Origin: Alistipes sp. CAG:435 | GTDB taxonomy: Bacteria; Bacteroidota; Bacteroidia; Bacteroidales; UBA932 | Length of the DNA stretch: 42,939 bases | Assembly: GCA_000433355.1 (NCBI GenBank) | Contig: FR893156.1 | Span: 1-42,939, forward strand | Direction: 5' to 3' | In this document: one piece after another, positions 24,518-32,874 of the stretch | How positions within the stretch are numbered: the stretch's first letter is position 1 | Layout: every line of letters begins with the position of its first letter | Translations under genes and position numbers: made by a program | The notes under the pieces: generated by a model | The model's database searches: none | What the model was told of the DNA's origin: nothing | What the model saw: the letters and a program-made list of their open reading frames with translations, nothing else

Positions 24518-24796
24518 CTAAGCCCAAACATCTTTTCCTGTGGCGCGCACGGCGGCGGCGGTCACCCTGGCACGGATGGTGCAATCCCTGGCTCCCTTGT
24601 CAACCGCCTTGATGTCAGCGTCCTCCAGTCCGAATTCGGTAAGAGTTTCCTCAATGACCTGACGGATCTGTCTGCCAAACTGAGCGGCTACAGAACTGTC
24701 GAGGTCGATGTGCAGACCTTTCGTCTCGGCCGGGGCGATCTGGATCATGATGTCACCTGACTCCAGCGTTCCGGCTACAGCGTTCTTTACTTCCAT
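24518..24796 (-). CDS. citD: citrate lyase acyl carrier (gamma) subunit
   Basis: 92 residues. Carries the 2'-(5''-triphosphoribosyl)-3'-dephospho-CoA arm on a serine in the N-terminal AGTLESGD motif (Ser at about 13). The family's C-terminal pattern (DKGARDCTIRARVTAAAVRA) is present. First gene of the citrate lyase operon. A minus-strand TACATTTC lies about ten bases before the ATG and is a near-match to the -7 box. Confidence 0.94.
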   Translation of the reverse strand: MEVKNAVAGTLESGDIMIQIAPAETKGLHIDLDSSVAAQFGRQIRQVIEETLTEFGLEDADIKAVDKGARDCTIRARVTAAAVRATGKDVWA

Positions 24797-25037
24797 AGCG
24801 AAATGTACGATAAAAAAGTCATTAGTGTCCCTGAACCCTCAGGGGCGTGTTAATAATTATGTGTCAATCTCAAACAAAATCAACCCTCGGCGACTACAAT
24901 CTTTCACATTATTCGGAATATTCCGAAAAATATATAACCACCGCGACGGGTCGCATCTTGTTCCGCCAAAGGTAGGACACTTTTTTCAGTTGACCAAATT
25001 TCCGCCGTACATTTTTCATTTTTCTGAAGCGTTGACC
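24797..25037. other. intergenic region with a 16-bp palindrome upstream of the cit operon
   Basis: No gene. TTCGGAATATTCCGAA at 24912-24927 is a perfect 16-bp palindrome about 115 bp upstream of citD and could be an operator, although it also contains the genome-wide GAATAT motif. A small hairpin (CCCTGA/TCAGGG) lies near 24832-24847. Confidence 0.5.
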
Positions 25038-25178
25038 GGAGACTACAAGGGTGTAGATCATTCCGGCGCTTGGGAGAAGATGATCAACTACTGTGAGAAG
25101 GAGAACCGTGCAGGCTGCATTGACGCCGAGCACATCAGTGTCTATCTTGATGACCCGATGACGACTCCGGCCGAGAAA
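25038..25178 (+). pseudogene. fragment of a GyrI-like effector-binding domain
   Basis: The frame reads GDYKGVDHSGAWEKMINYCE, then an EHISVYLDDPMTTPAEK segment, matching the middle of GyrI-like (AraC-effector-type) small-molecule-binding domains, where GxY...AW and the DDP...TP.EK segment are typical. Nothing upstream encodes the rest, and the match ends six bases before a TTCGACAGGCTCA-family repeat at 25184. A decayed gene cut by deletion and repeat insertion. Confidence 0.55.
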
Positions 25179-25183
25179 GGTGG

Positions 25184-25208
25184 TCACTTCGACAGGCTCA
25201 GTGACCGA
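25184..25208. repeat. TTCGACAGGCTCAG-family palindromic unit
   Basis: 25 bp running GGTCAC, TTCGACAGGCTCA, GTGACC, the cleanest copy in the window. It lies at the broken end of the GyrI-like fragment. Confidence 0.8.
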
Positions 25209-25242
25209 CGTGGTGAGTTCAAGGTCCGATGCCCGGCGGGGA

Positions 25243-26577
25243 TCACAGCAGGACAACGAAGGAGGTGCCGAGCGAGAGCATATTCATATATTCATTAGAA
25301 GATTTGCTGTGGGGCGGGAGGAGGTTGTAGTCCAGGAAAAGTCTCATTCCGTAAGAGGAATTGACCTTGAAGGACAAAGACATGCCGGTGCCGAAGGTTA
25401 AACCTCCGGCTGAGGGCACTGTCTTGCCGGCAAGGCTCAGTTTCGGATAGCGGACATAGCCGCCGAGCAGTTTTGCTCCGGCTGACCAGAAGGAAGACAA
25501 TGGAAGGGAGAAGTAGCCTCCTCCAGAGAAAGAGACGACATCAAAAGAGTTTTTCGCCTCATCGTCATCAGTGAATATCAACGTGTTGGTAGCCGTGAAG
25601 CGTCCCCCGATCCCGAAATGCCGCCAAGGAAACCAAGCCCCCTCAAGGCCGGCGGTGCTTCCGGTGGAAGTCCGGAACTCGTTGGTCTCGTTGATGTCGT
25701 AGTCACTCAACGGCAGATTCACGCCGAGGTAAAGACTTAGGAATGATGCGTTTGCCTCTCCTTCATCCTGAGTGTCAAGATAACTTACCGACAGTCCTTT
25801 ATCCTTGAATATCAAGTCGGAGATCCTGTATCCCGCCTCCGTGGCGAGGATTCCCACTCCTGCTCCCGTCAGCACATCGCTGAGCCAATGCTTGTTGTTC
25901 GCGACACGCATAAGCCCGGTCGCGGCGGCCACGGAATAGGCCCCGACACCGATCCATGGACTCACACTGCCATATTCCTTGGTAAGCATTGTGGCGGTCA
26001 TGAACGCCGTGGCGGTGTGTCCCGAAGGGAAGGATCTGTCATCTGAACCATCCGGTCTGGTGACGTTGGTGGTGTTCTTCAGCGTGCCGACGATGCCAGC
26101 CATCAGAACGGCGGAAATAGCGTCCGAGACCGCCATCCTCTCCCACGAGCTGCGGCTTTCCACCCCAAGCGCTTTCAGCCCGACCATCACCGCGAGCGGG
26201 GAATATTGCAGGTAGTCATCTGCGCTCTTCTTAAAGTCAGGAATATAATCGTTCCGCAGACCTTTGAACCGTCCGTCCAATTTCTTGGCCACCAATCCCT
26301 CCGCGATCAGCGGAGCGCTCACGACAGCCACCCTCCCCAACCGCATCTTTGGAAACTCGATGCCTGTGCGGATGTTTTGAGGCGACTGTGAATATGATTG
26401 TGCGGCTGTCGGTGACAGGTCGGGCAGGTCGGAACTGTCTGACGAAGAGGTTGCGTGACGCCCTGTCTGCCACCAAGGGAGCAGATTTGACGGAGCTGAA
26501 CCGTCTGACAGACTCTGCGAGCCAGCCGGCAGAGCCAAAATCAAGGCGAGAGGTACGGATATGATTCTTCCAAGCAT
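25243..26577 (-). CDS. secreted PAP2-superfamily phosphatase with a C-terminal extension
   Basis: 444 residues with an N-terminal signal peptide (IISVPLALILALPAGSQS). The middle is a PAP2 (type 2 phosphatidic acid phosphatase) domain: KNTTNVTRPDGSDDRSFPSG contains the K...RP and PSGH motifs, and MRVANNKHWLSDVLTG gives the third motif with its His and Asp. The last ~170 residues look like short beta strands with aromatic ends and may form an outer-membrane barrel or a periplasmic domain. Likely dephosphorylates lipid phosphates such as undecaprenyl pyrophosphate or lipid A; substrate unknown. Stands alone. Confidence 0.85.
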   Translation of the reverse strand: MLGRIISVPLALILALPAGSQSLSDGSAPSNLLPWWQTGRHATSSSDSSDLPDLSPTAAQSYSQSPQNIRTGIEFPKMRLGRVAVVSAPLIAEGLVAKKLDGRFKGLRNDYIPDFKKSADDYLQYSPLAVMVGLKALGVESRSSWERMAVSDAISAVLMAGIVGTLKNTTNVTRPDGSDDRSFPSGHTATAFMTATMLTKEYGSVSPWIGVGAYSVAAATGLMRVANNKHWLSDVLTGAGVGILATEAGYRISDLIFKDKGLSVSYLDTQDEGEANASFLSLYLGVNLPLSDYDINETNEFRTSTGSTAGLEGAWFPWRHFGIGGRFTATNTLIFTDDDEAKNSFDVVSFSGGGYFSLPLSSFWSAGAKLLGGYVRYPKLSLAGKTVPSAGGLTFGTGMSLSFKVNSSYGMRLFLDYNLLPPHSKSSNEYMNMLSLGTSFVVLL

Positions 26578-26757
26578 TATCTGTAGTCAGGTTGGTGATT
26601 TCCAATCGGCAAAGATAATCCTGTTTTTGAAGAAAATCTGTTTTTCTTCAACTTTCAATCGAAATGATTTCTCAAGATACGTCCTTCCTTGACCCAAATG
26701 GCGGGATTACCGTCCCGACCAGAAGAGCACCCCGCTGAAAAGACTCCGTAAATAATA

Positions 26758-26847
26758 ACCATGCGGAATGTGGTAAATAACCCAAGATTCCGCAGCCTTA
26801 TTTTCGATAACCGTGCGGAATGTGGCAAAAATTCCAAGATACCGCAG
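26758..26847. repeat. two 38-bp palindromic direct repeats
   Basis: Copies at 26758-26795 and 26810-26847 both read ATAACC, TGCGGAATGTGG, CCAAGAT, CCGCAG with small differences, at a 52-bp period. The first folds perfectly (TGCGGAAT / ATTCCGCA). They lie directly upstream of the AAA ATPase relic and its promoter box and may be operators or small transcript hairpins. Confidence 0.65.
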
Positions 26848-26866
26848 TTATCTCAAATAATATTCA

Positions 26867-27023
26867 TATTTTTGCAAAATGGAAACGCTCCAAAAAGGCT
26901 CGCTTCATAGAGGAGACAAACACGCGCAAGGCCATGCACATCACAATGGTGACAACCTACGGTGTCAGGCACAATGAATATTTCAACGACATCCAATCCC
27001 AAGTCACACTGGATGACTTATTT
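26867..27023 (+). pseudogene. relic of an AAA ATPase gene: promoter plus C-terminal end
   Basis: 26901-27023 encodes RFIEETNTRKAMHITMVTTY, then GVRHNEYFNDIQSQVTLDDLF, the standard C-terminus of Bacteroidota ATP-binding proteins of the archaeal-type AAA family. A -7 box (TATTTTTG, 26867-26874) and an ATG (26879) lie just before it but in a different frame. The body of the gene has been deleted. The TTTTTGCAAAA sequence at the start resembles the palindromes before the intact ATPase gene at 30515. Confidence 0.6.
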
Positions 27024-27055
27024 GCCGAAGTATTACTTCTATATTTTTCAGGGAT

Positions 27056-28372
27056 ATGTCAGACGCGACATTTGAAAAGACACTGACCCTCGGGGACGCC
27101 ATCCGCCTTTCCGGACCGATGGCGTTCAACATCATGATCAAGCCCGCCGGGTCGCTCTGCAATCTGGACTGCAAATATTGCTACTATCTCGACAAGGCCG
27201 AGATCTACGGCGGCAAGGAGCCCCGGATGACCGAAGCGATGCTCGAAAAAGTGGTTCAGGAATATATCAGCGCGAACGGAGTGCCGGAAGTGACCTTCAA
27301 CTGGCACGGTGGCGAGCCGTTGGTGCTGGGGCTGGACTTCTACCGCAAGGCTTTGGAATTTGAGAAGAAATATGCCTGTGAAAAGGTCATCCACAACACC
27401 ATCCAGACCAACGGCACGCTCCTCAACCGGGAATGGGCGAGGTTCTTCCGCGAGAACAATTTCCTTGTGGGAATATCCCTGGACGGCCCCAAGGATATTC
27501 ACGACAAGTACCGCAAGGACAAGGGCGGCTTCCCGACTTTCGACAGGGTGATGAGCGGACTGAATATTCTGAAAGGGGAAGGAGTTGAGTTCAACACGAT
27601 GTCCACGGTCAATCACGCCAGCGAAGGCCGGGGATTGGAGACGTATCTTTTTCTGCGTGAGGTCGGCAGCGGATTTATGCAGTTTATGCCTGTGGTCGAG
27701 CACGTCAAGTACCCGTTGAACGGGGCCGGGAAGCCGGACAAGAAGAAGCGTCCGTTCATCGTGGACCCGAAAGCGGACGGAGCGATGATCGCCCCGTGGT
27801 CGGTGACCGATGTGGGCTACGGCCGGTTCCTCTGCGACATATTCGATTATTGGGTCAGGAATGATGTCGGCCGCATATTCGTCACTAATTTCGACGCCAC
27901 CCTGGCCACTTGGGTCGGCGAGATGCCTGGCACCTGCACATTCGCCCAGACCTGCGGAGGCAATTCCGTCATCGAACACAACGGCGACCTCTACCCTTGC
28001 GACCATTTTGTCTATAAGGATTATCTCCTCGGCAACATCACCGAAAAGCCGATCGCCGAGATGATGCGCTCGGACAAGCAGACGGCCTTCGGCATCGACA
28101 AGCGGAACAAGCTCCCCACCAAATGCCTTAAGTGCGAATGGCTTTTCGCCTGCAACGGCGAGTGCCCCAAGCATCGGTTCAACACCTACGAGTCCCGCCA
28201 AGGCAGAGGCGGCCTAAGGATCGAGACCGGCCTGAACGCCCTCTGCGACGGTTACAAGATGTTCTTCAGCCACGCCGCCCCCTACATGGACTATATGAAA
28301 GACCTCCTGTCCCGCAAGATGTCCCCCGCCTACGTCATCCCCTGGGCCAGAACCAACTCTCGCCGTATCTAA
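27056..28372 (+). CDS. chuR: anaerobic sulfatase-maturating enzyme, radical SAM/SPASM
   Basis: 438 residues. Converts an active-site Cys or Ser of sulfatases into formylglycine. The radical SAM cluster motif C-N-L-D-C-K-Y-C is at 35-42 (cysteines 35, 39, 42), followed by the SAM-binding HGGEPLV. The SPASM region supplies auxiliary cluster cysteines in CTFAQTCGGN, GDLYPCDHFV and CLKCEWLFACNGECPKHRF, and the C-terminal CDGYKMFF completes the pattern. Expected family length. No sulfatase gene is nearby, so it acts in trans. Bacteroidota use such enzymes to degrade sulfated glycans. Confidence 0.94.
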   Translation: MSDATFEKTLTLGDAIRLSGPMAFNIMIKPAGSLCNLDCKYCYYLDKAEIYGGKEPRMTEAMLEKVVQEYISANGVPEVTFNWHGGEPLVLGLDFYRKALEFEKKYACEKVIHNTIQTNGTLLNREWARFFRENNFLVGISLDGPKDIHDKYRKDKGGFPTFDRVMSGLNILKGEGVEFNTMSTVNHASEGRGLETYLFLREVGSGFMQFMPVVEHVKYPLNGAGKPDKKKRPFIVDPKADGAMIAPWSVTDVGYGRFLCDIFDYWVRNDVGRIFVTNFDATLATWVGEMPGTCTFAQTCGGNSVIEHNGDLYPCDHFVYKDYLLGNITEKPIAEMMRSDKQTAFGIDKRNKLPTKCLKCEWLFACNGECPKHRFNTYESRQGRGGLRIETGLNALCDGYKMFFSHAAPYMDYMKDLLSRKMSPAYVIPWARTNSRRI

Positions 28373-28950
28373 TCATTAGCCCGTGCGTGAAATCAAGCGA
28401 ACCACTCACGAGTTCGCCAACAGCATCTTGTGAGCAGGATTGGGGCAATTTTGCACACGAACGGAGAGGAGAGATTATTCCATTTGCGTGGAGGGCAAAC
28501 ACCTGACCTTCAATCAATTACAAGTTCCTACTCTCCAAAATCGAAGGGCAGCAATTCTCAACAAGTTGGAGGCCAACGAGTGATGCACCAACACCTGACT
28601 TTCAGCCCATTACAGATTCCCGCCCTCCCAAATTGACTGGCAGGATTCACGAATATGTTAACTAACAACTGATTTCGCTCCACGGCACTATTTTCAACGG
28701 ATCGGTTCTCTGTATAAAAGCCAATAAATTAAAGCTCAATAGAATCGGATGATGGTCAAACGTAAGGGACGGAAATTTTCCGGAAATTGTCATTCCAATC
28801 CTGCACTTGAATATTTCTGCTGAATGACCTCAGTCAGCGATTCCGCACATTATCCGTCGAATAATTTGTTCCACGGATAGTTCATCGTAGTTTTGCCGCA
28901 GCATTTGTACAAATCAATGCGGGGCTGTATCGTTACTTGGAAACATTATA
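28373..28950. other. intergenic region with a degenerate direct repeat
   Basis: No gene recognised in about 580 bp. 28498-28541 and 28590-28634 are related 45-bp repeats, both starting AACACCTGAC with TTCA, ATTACA and CTCC(C/A)AAA in the same order. These may be the remains of a mobile element. Confidence 0.5.
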
Positions 28951-28951
28951 T

Positions 28952-28959
28952 TATATTTG
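28952..28959 (+). promoter_or_regulatory. -7 box of the toxin-antitoxin operon
   Basis: TATATTTG matches TAnnTTTG, 15 bp before the ATG at 28974, so the transcript would have a very short leader. A TTG at 28937-28939 is closer than the usual spacing. Confidence 0.55.
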
Positions 28960-28973
28960 TATCGGAAAACAAA

Positions 28974-29315
28974 ATGGGCATAGGTAAACTAAAAGTTGTG
29001 TTGACAGAAGAAGCGCAAGCCTTTTTGGACGCACAACCGTTCAAGGCTCAACAGAAGATATTCTATAACATCTTCAAGGTTGAGGAAGGGGTGATGAAAG
29101 TTAACATATTCAAGAAACTTGAGAATACCGATATATGGGAATTCCGCACTCTTTATAATGGTATTAGTTATAGACTATTCTCCTTTTGGGACACGGAGTT
29201 GGACACGTTGGTTATCGTCACGCACGGTATAGTCAAGAAAACTCAAAAGACACCATCAAAGGAGATTGCCAAGGCAGAAGAGGTAAGGAAAGAGTATTTT
29301 AAAAACAAGAGATAA
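28974..29315 (+). CDS. higB: HigB-type (RelE superfamily, Gp49-like) toxin
   Basis: 113 residues from the ATG at 28974 (frame open to 28893). Matches the phage-derived Gp49-like/HigB group of ribosome-dependent mRNA interferases: FLDAQPFKAQQKIFYNIFKV, LENTDIWEFRTLYNGISYRL, IVTHGIVKKTQKTPSKEIAK with the conserved K-K-T-x-K-T-P end. Toxin precedes antitoxin, the usual HigBA order, with no gap to speak of (1 bp). Target cleavage is inferred from the family. Confidence 0.88.
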   Translation: MGIGKLKVVLTEEAQAFLDAQPFKAQQKIFYNIFKVEEGVMKVNIFKKLENTDIWEFRTLYNGISYRLFSFWDTELDTLVIVTHGIVKKTQKTPSKEIAKAEEVRKEYFKNKR

Positions 29316-29316
29316 C

Positions 29317-29649
29317 ATGGAACAGATGAAACTGATCCCAGCGGATGATATGAAAGATAAGCTTTGGGGAAAGAGAGGCACCCCAGAGCGTGAGGCTATG
29401 GAAAATCAACTCAAAGAAGAAGTGAACGCCTACTTTGTTGGGGAGGCCATACGCAAGGCACGACTGGCACAAAAACTCACACAAGAAGAACTTGGTGAAC
29501 TTATAGGTGTGCAGCGCGCCCAAATCTCCAAATTAGAAAAAGGGAAAAGCGTCATCACATTGCCTACAATGAGCCGTGTATTTAAAGCGTTGGGTATAGC
29601 GACAGCGACCCTGGATTTGGGCATTGCCGGAAAAATAGCGTTGTGGTAA
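29317..29649 (+). CDS. higA: HigA-type XRE antitoxin
   Basis: 110 residues. An N-terminal toxin-facing segment, then a helix-turn-helix of the XRE/Cro type (AIRKARLAQKLTQEELGELI, then GVQRAQISKLEKG) at about 45-85. Such antitoxins bind and neutralise the toxin and repress the operon. Starts one base after the higB stop, so it is translationally coupled. Confidence 0.9.
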   Translation: MEQMKLIPADDMKDKLWGKRGTPEREAMENQLKEEVNAYFVGEAIRKARLAQKLTQEELGELIGVQRAQISKLEKGKSVITLPTMSRVFKALGIATATLDLGIAGKIALW

Positions 29650-29859
29650 AAGAAGAAGATTTCTCTATTTTCTCTGCAATTGAGTTTTCTCCGGTGATAG
29701 ACCTCTTTGCCGGATAAACTCCGTTGGATCAGCAGTTTCTCCGGTAAAATGCCGTTTCGGTGGAAACACGTTTGTCGCTTGTTGTGTACCAACCAAGGTC
29801 AAGTCATAGTGTTCGAGTCAGGAGAGGAAAACTCTGGCTATTATCTCGGGTAAAAAAGA
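29650..29859. other. intergenic region
   Basis: AT-richer than its surroundings. TTTCTCCGGTRA-type blocks occur at least twice (near 29688 and 29740). No gene seen. Confidence 0.4.
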
Positions 29860-29955
29860 ATGGTTTGCCCCACTGAAGTGGGCATCCTCTTATCCGACAC
29901 CGAAACGATTGCTTCCTGCACAGGACTTTCTGTAGAGGAGGTCGAGGCTCTATAG
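29860..29955 (+). pseudogene. possible C-terminal tail of an Rpn/PD-(D/E)XK transposase-like protein
   Basis: A 31-codon ORF ends IASCTGLSVEEVEAL, similar to the common C-terminal tail I-x-x-x-T-G-L-S-x-E-E-I-E-x-L of Rpn-family nucleases and related proteins. Too short to be a gene by itself. Confidence 0.3.
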
Positions 29956-30021
29956 CATCCTATATGAGAAAGTCCCTCTGAACCAGGATAATCATCCATA
30001 TCCAAAGGGATATTCATCAGA

Positions 30022-30390
30022 TCAGAACCTGAACTCTCCGGAGTCAACGTCCGAGTTCTCAAGACTCTTGGCGGAGTGGTTCTCCTTGCCGCGTTGGAAG
30101 AACCAGGAGATGGTGAAGCCGAACTCTCGGTTCTTGGTGCGAAGGTTTGTCTGTGTCACGTGGCGGACCGGAGCGAAGGAGACCGTCTCGTTGGAGTACT
30201 TGTCGTCGTAGAACGGGAGAGGTCGATGCGGAAGCGTTTGAACTCGGTGGCGGTGTAGCGGTACATAAGGACGAGGTTGAGGTAGTAGCCCAGGTCGCAC
30301 TCGATGGTCTGGACGGATCCGTCATCTCCGAGGGTGCGCATCAGCACGGCCGGGTCGTCCCTCTTCTTGATGAAGTTGGTGACATTCAGG
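30022..30390 (-). pseudogene. duplicated, fused 3' ends of two neighbouring genes
   Basis: 30022 to about 30222 repeats the 3' end of the barrel gene at 31770 (both encode FYDDKYSNETVS, APVRHVTQ and REFGFTISWFFQRGKEN). From about 30222 to 30390 the sequence switches to a copy of the 3' end of the gene at 32875 (both encode VLMRTL, DDGS and EFKRFRIDLSR). The junction falls in CGGGAGAGG, where both parents have a similar CGGGA stretch. So this is a duplicate in which the DNA between the two gene ends has been deleted. It lies on the other side of the AAA ATPase gene. Confidence 0.85.
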
Positions 30391-30446
30391 TAGTAAGGTT
30401 GGCAGATAGGAGGAAATACTTATTTGGTCAGATAATGCCGTGTTCG

Positions 30447-30493
30447 TTTTTGCAAAAATGATTTTATTACCAATTTTCATTTTTGCAAAAATG
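30447..30493 (+). promoter_or_regulatory. two TTTTTGCAAAAATG palindromes before the AAA ATPase gene
   Basis: TTTTTGCAAAAATG at 30447-30460 and again at 30480-30493 (there extended to the 16-bp palindrome CATTTTTGCAAAAATG, 30478-30493). The centres are 33 bp apart, about three helical turns, as for a pair of operators on one DNA face. A related TTTTTGCAAAA precedes the ATPase relic at 26867. Confidence 0.6.
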
Positions 30494-30497
30494 TTTT

Positions 30498-30505
30498 TAT
30501 TTTTG
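30498..30505 (+). promoter_or_regulatory. -7 box of the AAA ATPase gene
   Basis: TATTTTTG matches TAnnTTTG and lies immediately after the second palindrome, 10 bp before the first sensible ATG at 30515. Confidence 0.5.
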
Positions 30506-30514
30506 TCATCTAAA

Positions 30515-31729
30515 ATGATTGATATGGAACTTTCAGACATTCGCCCTCTCATTGAATTTTATCACAGCAAGTTATCACAAGTATCGCTCGATTTCAAACG
30601 TTACTTGTACAATAAGATTAATTGGAAGGCCAGAATCATCGGCATCAGAGGCGAGCGAGGGGTGGGAAAGACAACTATGCTTATCCAGCGCATAAAGGAG
30701 AAGTACACCAATCCTGATGACACAATCTACATCTCATTGGATCATCTTTGGTTCAAAACGCACTCTCTTCAGGAACTGATAGGATTTCTGTACAATCGTG
30801 GAATCAACGAATTCTACATCGACGAAGTGCATAAAAACGAAGACTGGAGCCGTATAATCAAAAACCTCTATGACCAATATGCTGACCTTAGAGTTATCTA
30901 CACTGGTTCTTCGATGCTTGAACTGGACAATTCTATCGTGGATATGTCCAGACGGCAGACTCCATATATTCTTAAAGGAATGTCTTTCCGTGAATTTCTC
31001 GAATATGACGGCACTATTGACATCCCGGCATATGGTCTTGAAGATATTCTTTCCAACCACAGCGCGATAGCGTTGGACATTGTGTCACGCCTTAAAGTTC
31101 TACGAGAATTTGACAAATACCTTCATTATGGAGTGTATCCTTTCTATAAGGAGGGAGGCGACGATTTTTTGACTATGTTGCAGAACGTGGTCAAACTTGT
31201 TGTGGAAAGCGACCTTCCAGCCGTGGAGAAAGTGTCCTACCCCACCATCGACAAATGCAAGAAACTGTTCATGATCATCGCCGAGAATGTTCCACTGCAA
31301 CCCAACACGGAGAAACTGGCTTCGTCAATGAGCACAACCAGAAACACACTCCTCTCTCTTCTCTATAAACTTGATGAGGCAGAAATCCTAAACCTTCTCA
31401 CAACGGAACTTAAGAATTACAAAAGACTGGTCAATCCTGAGAAAATCTATCTCGGGAACACCAATCTTATGTATGCGTTTTCGCCGAAGATCAACATCGG
31501 AACCATGCGCGAAACATTCTTCATCAACCAACTGTCAGCGGTGTGTTCCGTGCAGATGCCGGCAAAAGGAGATTTTCTTGTAAATGGCGACTATCTGTTT
31601 GAGATAGGTGGCGACAATAAAAATTTTGAACAGATCGCGGACATCCCGACAAGTTACCTTGGCATTGACGGCATCGAGACCGGCTACGGCAACCGTATCC
31701 CTCTATGGATGTTCGGACTTTTGTACTAA
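30515..31729 (+). CDS. AAA-family ATPase with DUF4143-like C-terminus
   Basis: 404 residues from the ATG at 30515; 30524 is equally possible, and the frame is open to 30440. Walker A GERGVGKTTMLIQRI at about 47-60, Walker B EFYIDEVHKNEDW at about 100, sensor-like VIYTGSSMLEL, the ARRxTPYxLxGxSFREF-type segment (SRRQTPYILKGMSFREFLEY), and a C-terminal DUF4143-like part (EIGGDNKNFEQI, PLWMFGLLY). Such ATPases are common, mobile and of unknown function in Bacteroidota. It is flanked on both sides by copies of the same gene 3' end (30022 and 31770), and its codon use is AT-richer than the neighbours, both signs of insertion. Confidence 0.88.
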   Translation: MIDMELSDIRPLIEFYHSKLSQVSLDFKRYLYNKINWKARIIGIRGERGVGKTTMLIQRIKEKYTNPDDTIYISLDHLWFKTHSLQELIGFLYNRGINEFYIDEVHKNEDWSRIIKNLYDQYADLRVIYTGSSMLELDNSIVDMSRRQTPYILKGMSFREFLEYDGTIDIPAYGLEDILSNHSAIALDIVSRLKVLREFDKYLHYGVYPFYKEGGDDFLTMLQNVVKLVVESDLPAVEKVSYPTIDKCKKLFMIIAENVPLQPNTEKLASSMSTTRNTLLSLLYKLDEAEILNLLTTELKNYKRLVNPEKIYLGNTNLMYAFSPKINIGTMRETFFINQLSAVCSVQMPAKGDFLVNGDYLFEIGGDNKNFEQIADIPTSYLGIDGIETGYGNRIPLWMFGLLY

Positions 31730-31769
31730 TTTGTGAACGTCTCGCGCGTGAGACCACGTGGAATTTATG

Positions 31770-32847
31770 TCAGAACTTGAACACACCCGAGTCAACATCC
31801 GAGTTCTCAAGGCTCTTGACGGAGTTGTTCTCCTTGCCGCGCTGGAAGAACCATGAGATGGTGAAGCCGAATTCGCGGTTCTTGGTGCGAAGGTTAATCT
31901 GTGTCACGTGGCGGACCGGAGCGATGGAGACAGTCTCGTTGGAGTACTTGTCATCGTAGAACGGGAACAGGCACTGGGCTCCGAACTGCCAGTTCTTCCA
32001 TCCATAGGTCAAGGACAGGTACGACACCTTCTCCAAGCCCTTGCGGTACAGTCCGTCCAGCATCTTTCCGCCATAGGTCTGGCGATAGGAAAGCGCCCAG
32101 TTGCCCCAGACGGCGGAGGCGTTCAGATAGACCGGAAAGAGCCAGTCGCCGTACGCCTCACTCGAAGCGGTCTCCTTGATGGTCTGACGGTCAGCGGAGA
32201 AGTCCACGCCCAGCCGCAGCCACTTCCAAGGCAGATAGGTCACAATCATATTCATACCTGTCTCAGAGTAATGATGAGCGTTACACGTCTCAAGGTACCA
32301 CGCCCCGCCATCCTGCACGAACGAATCGTAAAGGAAGCCGCCGGTGCAGTTGTAGTGGGCATCAGCCTGGACGATCAGCTTTCGGGGAACGTTATAGGAA
32401 TATATCAACCTCGACTGGTAGCCGGTGCTGTTGTGAACATCGGCGTTCCCCCTGCGGTAGAAATTCTCCATAATCAGAATCCTGTTGCCGGACATCTGCT
32501 GAATGTCGGGCATCATCGTCTCCGAGTCAAGTCGCAGACGCAGTATATTCCTCTTGTTCAACCTATAAGAGAACAGCAGTGTCGGGGAGAAAGCGAATAT
32601 GGAGAATCCATCGTCGCCAGCCTTCATATTGTTCTCGGCACCGAGACTCACACGATAAGAGAAAGATCCGTGGCGGGAGGAATATTCCCCGTAAAGCCTC
32701 TGCCATCCGGTCCACCTTGTACGTTATGTTCCCTTCCGTGATAACCGACGCCGAAAGGAATTCCGTAATCACACTGTCTGGCTGCTGCGCAAGAACAGTC
32801 AGAGCCGACAGTAAAACAAACAGGGTAAATGTCAAAAGTTTTCTCAT
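31770..32847 (-). pseudogene. outer-membrane beta-barrel gene with internal deletion and frameshift
   Basis: From 32847 the minus strand encodes a signal peptide (KLLTFTLFVLLSALTVLAQQ) and a mature N-terminus (ITEGNITYKVDRMAEALRG), then loses frame near 32685. From there another frame carries about 300 residues of outer-membrane barrel with alternating strands and an FTISWFFQRGKEN-type end, to the stop at 31770. Barrels of this type in Bacteroidota are normally about 700-900 residues, so the plug and part of the barrel are missing. The join lies at GGAATATTCC (32679-32688). The 3' end has a second copy at 30022. Confidence 0.75.
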
Positions 32848-32874
32848 ACGGCGAAATGTGTTTGGAATGTTTTT

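Noticed and set aside
24708..25298. 196-codon plus-strand ORF covering the citD upstream region
   Set aside because: Only residues corresponding to 25038-25178 resemble a known domain; the rest is intergenic sequence, so a relic is annotated instead of a gene.
27059..28201. 380-codon open frame opposite the sulfatase maturase
   Set aside because: The plus-strand gene has all radical SAM and SPASM motifs; the antisense frame resembles no protein.
29780..29835. tRNA-like GTTCGAGTC sequence
   Set aside because: No acceptor or anticodon arms can be folded around it.
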